From: Amylostereum areolatum
Taxonomy: Eukaryota; Basidiomycota; Agaricomycetes; Russulales; Stereaceae
Direction: 5' to 3'
NCBI GenBank assembly: GCA_012932865.1
Contig: SAXG01000103.1
Coordinates: 34,956-98,955, forward strand
DNA length: 64,000 nt
The notes beneath the pieces are model-generated. The model saw only the letters and a program-made list of their open reading frames with translations. It ran no database searches and was not told the DNA's origin. How positions within the stretch are numbered: position 1 is the first letter of the stretch; the number at the start of each line of letters is the position of its first letter. This document shows positions 55,710 to 64,000 of the stretch, piece after piece. Position numbers and translations under genes: made by a program.

Positions 55710-58030
55710 TCAGTAATGGCCGCATCGATTGCATGACGAAAATGGCTTACTTTTTCGCTGTGCCTCCAATGCCGGCCTTCCGCCTTTAGCCCAATGGATG
55801 ATAGGCGTCGAGGTTTGCATAGCGAACGTCTTGCCTTTTGCGAGGACCGATTGAGGGATCAACTGGCCAGAGCGCCTTTCAAACTCCTTGAAATGGCGTG
55901 CCGCGCGTTCGCGGTTGTACATCCTTACTAGGATCTATACATGGGTCAGCTCAGGGATGCAAGTCAGGACACAACAGATTCATACCATTCAGATGCGGGG
56001 CATATAGCCACGTTCTTGCGGTGATCCTTGGCGCGACTGCGCTGCTTCTCGACGGGGCATCTTCAGTGGTTGCATCGCCCTTGAATTCCGGGTTGCCCAT
56101 GGAGAAAGCGGAAAAGAAACACATCGGTATCAATGCGAATCTGTTTTAGGTTAAGACATAGCGCCTACCACCGGTTGGTCTGGGTCACGCACCTGGAACT
56201 TGTGATGGACTTTGAGCCAGAACAAATGTGCATAGGAGCAACAGCATGCGGGTGATGAAGTTTAAGAGGGCATCTCCTGGCATGATGATGTGACCGTCCG
56301 AGGCCCAGGTAGTGTGAACCGACCATGGGCGCGAGTTTATGTCCTGCGGACTGATAGAATAAGTATATGGTGACGTCAAGATGTGAAGGCGCTTTGTACT
56401 TATTCTTCATCTCTGGAGAAATCCCCAGTAAACCTTGACTCTCCTTCTTCTCCTTCTCCTCCTCTTCTGTCAGGGGTTTCCACTTGAGCTGCTTCGCCTC
56501 TGTACGAATTAGATGCTTGGACTGCAAGGTTTGCGATCGCCGTTATGCCCGTGTTAGACATTATTGAAGACGGCGGGTACAGGATAAGGACGAATCGGTA
56601 CGCCCAGTCAACAGCCTTCATGCCCGGTGGTGCTTGAGGTGCTGAACCGCCGTGCTTTCTGAGGCCGCTGAAGAACATCATCTTGAAGTTGGAAAGGGAG
56701 ACAAAAACGCCCAACTCGAACAAAAAGAAGAATCTGTTTTGAGCACCTGAGGTATATTACAAGTGTGCGCGTGCGACACGGAATGACATACCTGGGAAGT
56801 AATTGTTGGGCATATCGGGGTGGGATATCATGCAGGTCAGTCCAGCCAACGCATCCTCTCCGTCCTTGTGCCCATCGCCAAAGATACCAAGCTCCCGACT
56901 GAGGTCGTTGATACCTGGAACTAGAGTCAGAATGTCCCGAGGACAACATCTGCACAGCAAACGCGCAGAGGTCATCGACAGGCCGGAAAAGAAATGTGGA
57001 GCGCCCGCCAGACGTACCGGTATAGCCATGGTCAGCATGGGAGAGATTAACTTGAGCGTTGCTCCAGAAAACGTTGCCGCTAGTGCCAATCGAGGGGGCG
57101 TTGACGAGTTCCGCTTGAAGACGCCTGTGAGTGCGGAATTCCTCAGGAAGGTATCTTGATGCTGCCACACCAACGGACACGCCGTGCTACAACAGGAGGT
57201 AAGTGCATGTCCCCTGCAGACCAGAGCGATGCCTTACCTGCAGGACGTCGCGGCGCATGCGTAGGCCACGGAGATCTTCGTTGGCGGCGGAAACCTTGTT
57301 TCCCCTTGGCCGGAGAAATGAGCTTGGTCGTTCTCTCGTAGGACATGGCAATCCCATACGCGCGCGTGCCCTCCGCGACTGGGTGCGCATGACCAGAACG
57401 TTCGAATGCCGTCCCTCCCCTCCTAACCTTGCCTTTGATGCCGGGTTCAGCGATGTAATATTCGAGAGGGATGGAGGGGGCCGCGCTCATTTTCCTCGCC
57501 GAGCATGTCGTTGCGAACCCTTGTCAGGTTTTCCACGACCTTGAAGGAGGGGAGATTGTCGGCGCGTCGTTGCTGTCGAGCCCGTCCGCGAGCTCGAGGT
57601 CAGGTACGCTGCCGTCCCCGTCGATCCCATCTGTGACCGGTTTGGTAAAATAGTGGCTGTGGGAAGCGTATATGTATTAGCTTGTTGGCAGCAAAGGGGA
57701 TAGAGACGTACCGGTCGAGAACAAGAGCCTGCAGTATATCCAGCGAACCATTTTTGGGTCGCCCCTTCTTCCGAGCAAAGATGGCGTCGCCCGCGTTCAA
57801 TTCTAAGAAGCCTGGACGGGGATGAGCAAGGCGTCGACTTGGGGAGAAGGATATATATACGCACCAAGGGAGTTGCGCAGAGTTTCGGCGGACGTGGTCT
57901 TCGGCACCTCCTGCTTCGCCGCGCCGTCGTCGAGCTCTTTCAAAGCGGCCTTGGACACATCCTGTTCGTAGACGTATGTCTGCCCAACAGGCAGGCCGGC
58001 AGGCCGACCGGGATGAGCGTCAAGACAGCG
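55710..58030 (-). pseudogene. Frameshifted gene, possible 2OG-Fe(II) dioxygenase
   Basis: Minus-strand exons join as VGQTYVYEQDVSKAALKELD..TSAETLRNSL | GFLELNAGDAIFARKKGRPK..LQALVLDR | HYFTKPVTDGIDGDGSVPDL. Then come LPSFKVVENLTRVRNDMLGE, IPLEYYIAEPGIKGKVRR, ANEDLRGLRMRRDVLQ | HGVSVGVAASRYLPEEFRTH and FWSNAQVNLSHADHGYTG | INDLSRELGIFGDGHKDGED. The end has ISHPDMPNNYFPG | FELGVFVSLSNFKMMFFSGL, RKHGGSAPQAPPG and further exons to 55710. The HxD (GDGHKD) followed by a later FSGLRKHGG histidine fits the 2OG-Fe(II) fold, perhaps the TET/JBP-like group found with fungal transposons (inference). At least three single-base frame changes occur (about 57295, 57448 and 57560), so it looks inactive. Confidence 0.5.
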
Positions 58031-58034
58031 AAAT

Positions 58035-58765
58035 AGGACAGGAAGGTAGCTCTCCCGAGCGGGGAAGGGAGACAGGTTCCACGCGCATGGTAGGCATGGA
58101 TGGGGGGGAGAAACAGGGAGAAACTCGGGGGACAGTCAGAAATACTTATGCCTGGAGATATGTTTGAGAATTTCAGACCGTCTTTAGAGGCACATCAGTA
58201 TGTCTCAGATGGATTGTCTCAGATATAACATCTGGCTTGTCAGCACAGATTCCCCATAGGCATACTTAGAGTTCAGCGGGCAGAAAAACAGCAACATTGG
58301 GGGTATGATGGCATCTCAAATGTAGATTGGAAAGGAAGGACGCCCACAAATGAACAGTGGGCGCATGAAGGCGCACGATATGCTTTCCAGAAGTCAGACT
58401 GGTACCTGAGGTGGGTCACATGAGAGCCTGGACCTGTTGCTGCGATGACGTAGTTCGGGGTCGCGTTGGCCCAACTTGACTGTGATGGACGTCATAGGTA
58501 GCTGAAATGCGGATGTTCGTTGAGCCATGGACCTCGCATGACATGATAAGACTTACTTGCTCTGCAGTCTCTTCCCTGATCTCACTACAGGTTTGCCGCG
58601 CGCACCCAGCATAAGCATTGCTTCGAGTGAAATGCACTAGTAAGGCATGGCCGATTCGCAGAGTCAGCAGCGCGCCAGCATTCAACCAGAAACAATATTA
58701 GAAACAGTGCGAGGAAAACCCACAGGTGTCCACTCAAAGCGACGTCGAAGTACGTCAGCCCGCGC
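58035..58765. other. Intergenic, no supported gene
   Basis: A minus frame (58685-58416) starts MNAGALLTLRIGHALLVHFT but has no supporting exons. Confidence 0.3.
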
Positions 58766-58770
58766 TCAGA

Positions 58771-60250
58771 CTACATGTTTTTGAGCGCGTCCATCCCGAC
58801 CACGAGGAACGGGTCGGGCTCAAGCGGGCTCTGGAACCCCTGCACGCCTCCCCAGGTCACACTGAAAAAAAAAACACAACAGCAGCCCAGGTCAGCGTCG
58901 ATCGCGAGCAAATCCAACAAGATAGAAAGAAATGGATAAACGAAGGGAGACGAACGCACTGCTGCAACACCACCCGCGTGCCCTCCGCGATCAGGATGAA
59001 ATCGCCACAGGCCGTGCACGATGAACGGTCCGATTGCTCTTCTCGATCACGTTCGGGAGCATGGCGAACGGCAGGGCGGGAGGCTGGCGTCGCCGCGCGG
59101 GAAGAACATTCACGTCCCCGCACTCCGCTCAGTCGACGTCCTGCGGGGCGTGGATGACCGTCTTCACATCCGTGCGTCAAAGTGGAGCAGCAGCGTCTGC
59201 GCGTCGTCGAACGAGCCCGGGAAGCCGAGCACGTCCCACAGGATCGGCCACTGATTCCAACAAACGAACCCGTCAGCGTGCGTGCGAGAGAAAGGAGGGG
59301 GAGGGAGGCGCGCACGGTGTCGAAGATGCGGTAGATGTTGAACGCCGGGTTCGTCGTCAGCGCCGCATCGAAGATGAGGTCCCACACGTCGCACGCGTCA
59401 GAGGCCTCCGTCAGCCCGTTCGGCAGCGGGAGCAGGCCCTTGGGCGGTTACATCACGAACGTGTCCAGGTAGCCCGTGTAGTTGCACTGGTCCGAGAGCG
59501 CGTCCAGCTGCACCAGGAATATTTGGCTGTCCGCGCGCGTCAGCCGAGGGAAAGCGCATCAGAACAGAGAGGGTGAAAACGCACTTGAACGCGAACACAT
59601 TCTCGTACTTGTGCATGAACGGCACCGCCGGGATCTGCGACTGTACGACGTCCCATCCAATCACCGCTGTCGACGCGGTGGACCATCAGCAGTGCCCGCC
59701 TCCCAGAGAAGGGAAAATACAGTCGCTGATCCAGATCCCTTGTAAGTGGAGGTCAAGCGCGCCGAGATTGCTTGTAGATGTAATTTGGTGATGTCTGCCG
59801 GACATCAGCACGCTGCCAACCCGCCCAGGGAAGGAGAACACTCACAGGGCACACACATCCCCGCGTACTTTCAACCAAAGCGTCAGCCAGTTCTGTCCAT
59901 CCCGCGTCAGCGTACAAACCAAAGGACGCGAGAAAAATGAATGCACCCGCGCGGTGGGCGTGCCCTGCGAGAACCCGGTGCCGAGGGACAACCGCTACAA
60001 TTATATACGTACTGTACGAGGTGTTACATAGGGTTCTGCTACCCTCAAATACGATAAACTGGAATCAAAAAAAACAAAAAAAAAACAAAAAAAAACAAAA
60101 AAAAACAAAAAAAAAACCCCCGGTGCCGACCGGCTGCTCGACGAATGGTACACTCGACAAGTTTGTCCAGCTCCACTCATTCTGAATCGCCTTGGCCGTG
60201 CCCGTCAGGAAAGGGATCCCCATTCCGGAAAAAGCCTAAAACAGGACGGG
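58771..60250 (-). pseudogene. Serine carboxypeptidase (S10) pseudogene
   Basis: Minus-strand blocks follow S10 order: AIQNEWSWTNLSSVPFVEQP then VGTG, FSQGTPTARVH, GWDVVQSQIPAVPFMHKYEN, FLVQLDALSDQCNYTGYLDT, PPKGLLPLPNGLTEASDAC, DVWDLIFDAALTTNPAFNIY, WPILWDVLGFPGSFDDAQTL and GVQGFQSPLEPDPFLVVGMD. Such enzymes are secreted or vacuolar exopeptidases. Stops break it: TAA at 59448-59450 (DTFVM*PPKGLL) and TAG at 58771-58773 (ALKNM*), after which the family-like SERGLTYFDVALSGH continues. The region with the active-site Ser (GESYAG) is not readable, and a 134 bp insertion splits VEQPVGTG from FSQG. The N-terminus is truncated near 60250. Confidence 0.85.
59985..60118 (+). mobile_element. Poly(A)-tailed retroposed insertion (LINE or SINE 3' end)
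   Basis: An 11 bp target duplication CCCGGTGCCGA stands at 59974-59984 and 60119-60129. Between lie about 80 bp of unique sequence and a long tail of A(7-10)C units (60066-60116). A-rich tail plus 7-20 bp duplication is the mark of target-primed reverse transcription. The body is too short to classify. Confidence 0.8.
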
Positions 60251-60254
60251 CCTC

Positions 60255-61060
60255 TGCTAGGGGTTTTTGACCTTTCTGATAGGGATCCGGGTGATGATGT
60301 GCTCACTCCAACGCGCTCTTTACTCCCCTACTCCCGTTGTGCTGGTCGCATCATATTGTGGATGGCGAAAGCGAAGAACATTGTAGATGACAGAGATGTT
60401 GTGCGCGAGGAGAGCATTGGAGCGAGGGCGGGTGGATGATGAATGGTGAGAGTTGCAGCAGGGGCATGCGTTGTAGACAGCAGGAGTGTTGCGGGTGGTA
60501 TGGCGCCTGAAATTACAGGCACATTGACAAGCATGGACACGGAATACCACTTTGCACAATTCTTTAGGAATCGTAATTCGTGCAGCTGAATAGAGTGGAA
60601 CAAAGTGTACATATCAAAATGAAAGTTCGGGAAAGAGTCTCTGGCGCTGGCGGGGAGACAGTAATGTCGCCAACGCCCGAGACCACTGCGTGGACGTACG
60701 ACAATGGCTCGATGCGGATTGCAGTGCGCAAACATTCTGATCTCTTTGATACGCCTTCGTGTGCTTTGTAGCGGTCTTGCAATCGCCCATCGAAGCAATG
60801 GAAGATCGTCTTGGTGTGCATTTGAGGATAGTGCAAATGCGGAAGTCGCACGAGACACAGTACTGATGCAAGCCTGGGCAAGTTGAAGAGCTTTGCTAGA
60901 GGGCGACTTTACGCCACGCTTGATAACCGTTTCGTTTTTCTTGCAGGTACGGATGTCAGATACAATACAGCCCGGAAGGTAGAAAGAATACTTACCCGAG
61001 ACGCGTAGTCGCTACTGAGGTATTGTGCAAACATGCATAGGATGTGCTTGATTACAACGG
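60255..61060. other. No confident gene
   Basis: A minus frame (60858-60328, 176 codons) contains LHELRFLKNCAKWYSVSMLV and NVPVISGAIPPATLLLS but no recognised domain. It may be a chance frame. Confidence 0.3.
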
Positions 61061-61865
61061 CTATAGGGGTTTTGGACGATCAGATGGCGGTCCATATGAA
61101 GAGGGTGAGCAGAAAGAAGTACCTCGTGTCAGATCCAACACGTATCTCTTGATGAAGTCTTCCAAACGCAGTGATAACAATTCCTTCGAGGCTCGGTGCA
61201 GGCAATTCCAAACCTCCACTGCATCGTCCAGTTCATCTAACATACGTCGGGGATCTGTATGAGCGAGGTTTTCCGGGAATCGAGAGGAGCGAGCAAAGTT
61301 GACTAGCATGAGCTTGAGAATCTTCACGAGAGGTAGACGAGGGGTGCGCAGGGCTCTGTGTCGGAATATGGAAGAGATACACAAGCGGTCATGGGTTACT
61401 TGTTCAGGGGAGTACATTGCTGCCTCTGAAAGCCGCTCTAGGAGCTCCATGATCATCCTACAGTCTCTGTTGTACGAGCAGAGGTCAATAGGTGGTCCCT
61501 TTGGCGTAGAAAATAGCGACTTGCGGGATCGTTTGTGCCGAAATTGGCAACCCCCATACAGGACACAACAGTCGCAGGGTGCAACGACGGAACTCGCGTG
61601 AAATGGATAACATAGTTGAAACCACGTTCCGACTATGGACAGTCGAAGGAGTTTTGACGAGGGCAGAAAAATGATCTGCTATGACGATGAAGGAGACTTG
61701 ATACACAAGTTCATAGGGGAGGTTGACGATGCTGATCTTCGAGCCTTCGGTGGAGGTGACTTGTGTTCTTGTCAGGGATTCTGGGGTCAGACGCATCATG
61801 GTAGAGCGATGTGGGCAATCGAGGAGGGATTCTGTGGGGCCCGGGGAGCGTATGCATCGGTTCAT
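61061..61865 (-). pseudogene. F-box-like hypothetical protein with one frameshift
   Basis: Starts at ATG 61865. The F-box-like part reads SIVNLPYELVYQVSFIVIAD..STMLSISREFRRCTLRLL. Near 61500 the frame VAIFYAKG passes to PPIDLCSYNRDCRMIMELLE, one base out. The second frame then continues through LPLVKILKLMLVNFARSSRF and DDAVEVWNCLHRASKELLSL to 61061. No intron fits the change. Either one extra base or a young pseudogene. Motif copies lie 176 and 400 bp upstream. Confidence 0.5.
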
Positions 61866-62040
61866 AAAGGCTGAAGGGGACGGGCGGAGTGACGGGTATG
61901 AGGACGACAGTTGCCTTTACGCCAAAGAAATCAATCAAATACCTTGACTCCCTGACTGCTTTGTGTGTAACAAGCAAGCTTAAGGAAGGATTTTACATAT
62001 TGAAGTCCTGAGGATAACAATCTGGGTATGGAACGCTCGT

Positions 62041-62062
62041 CGACGCACATAAAGTGAGGTCG
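62041..62062 (-). promoter_or_regulatory. Single motif copy upstream of the 61865 gene
   Basis: CGACGCACATAAAGTGAGGT on plus, so the motif points toward the minus-strand gene 176 bp away. Confidence 0.5.
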
Positions 62063-62266
62063 CGGAAACAAAGCGCCACGTGTATGCAGACTCCAAAGGA
62101 CAAGCTGTATAAAGAACGCTGGATTCATCGGGGGGTCAGGCCTGTCAGGGGTGCGCTGATTTCGTCTGGAGAAGTACACACAAAGGCGCGAGATGTTGCG
62201 AAGAAAGGCGGTAATAATGGAGCGGAGAACGATGACATGAGCAGATAAGAGGGACGGAGCAGATGT

Positions 62267-62441
62267 TCGACGCACAAAAGTGAGATCGACAACTGCAGGC
62301 ATACCAAGGATGGGCGCAGGAAAAAAGAAGCTTAGCCGCGCAAACGCGTTGGTGAGCCGCGTGATCACGTGCATGGCGCTAAACGCCGCGAACTTTCGTT
62401 CGCCCCCTCATCAGCGTTTCCGATCTCACTTTCGTACGTCG
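62267..62441. promoter_or_regulatory. Inverted motif pair 5
   Basis: Motif on minus at 62267-62289 and on plus at 62421-62441, 131 bp apart, with CACGTG at 62366-62371 and AAACGCGTTGG before it. Confidence 0.6.
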
Positions 62442-62509
62442 GTAACCTTCCGTCCGTCCGTCCAATGGCAGTACTACTACCCTCCGCCTGCTCACCCGCC
62501 CCTACACTT

Positions 62510-62920
62510 CACACCATCCACTCACGCACCTCCTCTTCGCGCTTCAACGCTTCTCCAGGCTCCTCCCGTGCACGCTCCGTCTTTCCGTCTTCTTACCTGT
62601 GCTCGATCTCACTTTTGTGCGTCGAGCGCGGGTTTACGCTTTGATACGCTTTTCATGTCTCCTGACCGTGGCACCGAAACGCTTCGTCACGCTCTCCCTG
62701 GTCGAAGAGAAGGCCTTGCATGGTACCTTGCCCGCCTCATACGGCCGATCTGGAAGAGCAAGTTGACAACACTTTGAATGTAGGGCATCTTTCAACGACT
62801 GGTCAACATTGACGGAGCCCGACAGACCTCACGGACTATATGTATCAAATATGCCCGAAGATCTGCTGTTTATGATACAAAATAATCTGTTCGCATAGCA
62901 AGACCTGGGCAATGACCCGC
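62510..62920 (+). repeat. Dispersed repeat copy d, with motif
   Basis: Starts near CGCTTCAACGCTTCTCCAGG, holds the motif at 62604-62625 and GAGCGCGGGTTTACGC. ATG 62655 opens MSPDRGTETLRHALPGRREG, stopping after 40 codons. It matches copy b to about 62920 (GCATAGCAAGACCTG). Confidence 0.8.
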
Positions 62921-62929
62921 ACCTGTTTC

Positions 62930-63825
62930 ACTCGGCCACCGGGGATTATACTGGCGCACGGGCGACGCCAGCGAGTGACCAGGAGGCATGGAAGGTCGGG
63001 TTTTGTCCTGGGTTAACTATCACTGTATCTCATTTTTTGCTACAGGGGGAACAGAACTCCGTAACCCAGCTTCAGGCTTTGCTTGCTGGTCGAACGCGCC
63101 TCGTTCCACCTCTTGCTGGTCGACCATAGTCTTGGGGAGTTGGTCGCATAGTACGTACGTCTATTGAAGCCTTGTTGCTATCATCTATGGCTGATAGGCG
63201 TCCTTAGAACCGATCTCGACATTGCAGAAATTATTCAGTTCTTTGACGTCGAAGAACTTGCGACGGCAGAAAACGGGGCGATTGTCTCTCGCGCACTCGT
63301 CAACGTTGTCCTCGACCAGCAAATTGGGCAGCAAATCGGGGTTAGCACCATGTTCACACCGTTCTGTATTGAGTTCTCAATCGTATTCTCCAGGATCGAT
63401 ACCATAAGCGACGTCCTCGATGTGACTCCTTCTGCAGCACGGACGATGTCATGTTGTACAAGGTTTGACTCTATTCCAGCACGTTGTTTCGTGCTTTGAT
63501 GATTCCGTCAGGCGAAGGAAGATATCCGAAGGGCCGTAGAGTGTCGTAATCCGACTGAACACCAAAACTATCTGAGCGAATCTCTTCGGTATGCACCTTG
63601 ACCCACTTCGCGAGTCTTGTTCTGATATCCGTGTACGCTCGTATACTAGACTTCGATAAGCTCCAGGTAGTCATTGAGAACTACCCATTGAGAACTACCA
63701 GTAGCTCAATTTTGCGAAGGGTGCCGTGGACCTGTCTCTGCACTGTGAGGCCGCCGACACAGACCATCAGCGCCAAGGATACTGGCACTTGGGTCCAGAC
63801 CCTTCTGAACGCAGTGTCCGTTATG
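62930..63825. other. No confident gene
   Basis: A plus frame (63164-63499) includes TDLDIAEIIQFFDVEELATA and is not recognised. TTGAGAACTACC is tandemly doubled at 63676-63702. Confidence 0.3.
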
Positions 63826-64000
63826 GGACTATTTTTATTTTATTAATTTTTATTTTTTATTAAATTTAATTTATTAATATGGTAGACGCGATTCGAACCG
63901 CTATCTTTCCTACCCAAAGAACGACGGACCAATTTGTCTTCTACATTTTTATAGCAAAGCCATAGACAAAAAACAACAGGCAGAAAAAAGATAAAAAAAT
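63826..64000. other. AT-rich tract with tRNA-like segment
   Basis: From 63826 the sequence becomes strongly AT-rich. Minus 63944-63881 has a possible acceptor stem (GTAGAAG/CGTCTAC, one mismatch) and GGTTCGAATC, but the T-stem does not pair. It may be organelle-derived DNA or a degenerate tRNA. Confidence 0.3.

Noticed and set aside
63881..63944. tRNA-like segment with GGTTCGAATC on minus
   Set aside because: Acceptor stem has a mismatch, T-stem does not pair, D-arm is ambiguous and total length is about 64 nt. Kept only as a tRNA-like trace.

Overview
The window looks like nuclear DNA of a filamentous basidiomycete, probably an Agaricomycete of the polypore type (inference). Genes are compact and broken by many 50-60 nt introns with GTNNGT donors. 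F-box genes are expanded, and fungal housekeeping genes keep their usual domain order. Exon limits were placed by eye from splice signals and protein continuity. No search was run, so family names rest on recognised motifs. || Conserved part, 1-18.3 kb: a trypsin-like protease gene with a nonsense codon, a dynactin p25 fragment, a non-autonomous hAT element, an intron-containing tRNA-Thr(CGT), an ERV2-type thiol oxidase, an F-box gene split by a transposon, cytosolic asparaginyl-tRNA synthetase, diphthine synthase DPH5, a decayed chimera of an LSM4 copy and an F-box gene, the intact LSM4 gene, an F-box/leucine-rich gene with frame problems, and a Gal80-like oxidoreductase. || Accessory part, 18.3-64 kb: few conserved genes, many repeats and broken genes. 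It holds a multi-exon gene ending in an integrase-type H2C2 zinc finger and split by a TIR element, an OPT transporter relic, four dispersed paralogues of an unnamed F-box-like family (31.0, 34.8, 43.6 and 49.5 kb), other F-box-like or unknown genes, a truncated phospholipase C, an 828-residue unrecognised protein, a frameshifted oxygenase-like gene, and a serine carboxypeptidase pseudogene carrying a poly(A)-tailed insertion. || The most unusual signal is a ~22 bp motif with core GATCTCACTTTTGTGCGTC. It occurs about 17 times between 20.9 and 62.6 kb. Five times it forms back-to-back inverted pairs 130-205 bp apart, four of them with CACGTG between, and three pairs lie between divergent genes of the accessory region. 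It is either a bidirectional promoter module or the termini of a small dispersed element that supplies promoters.
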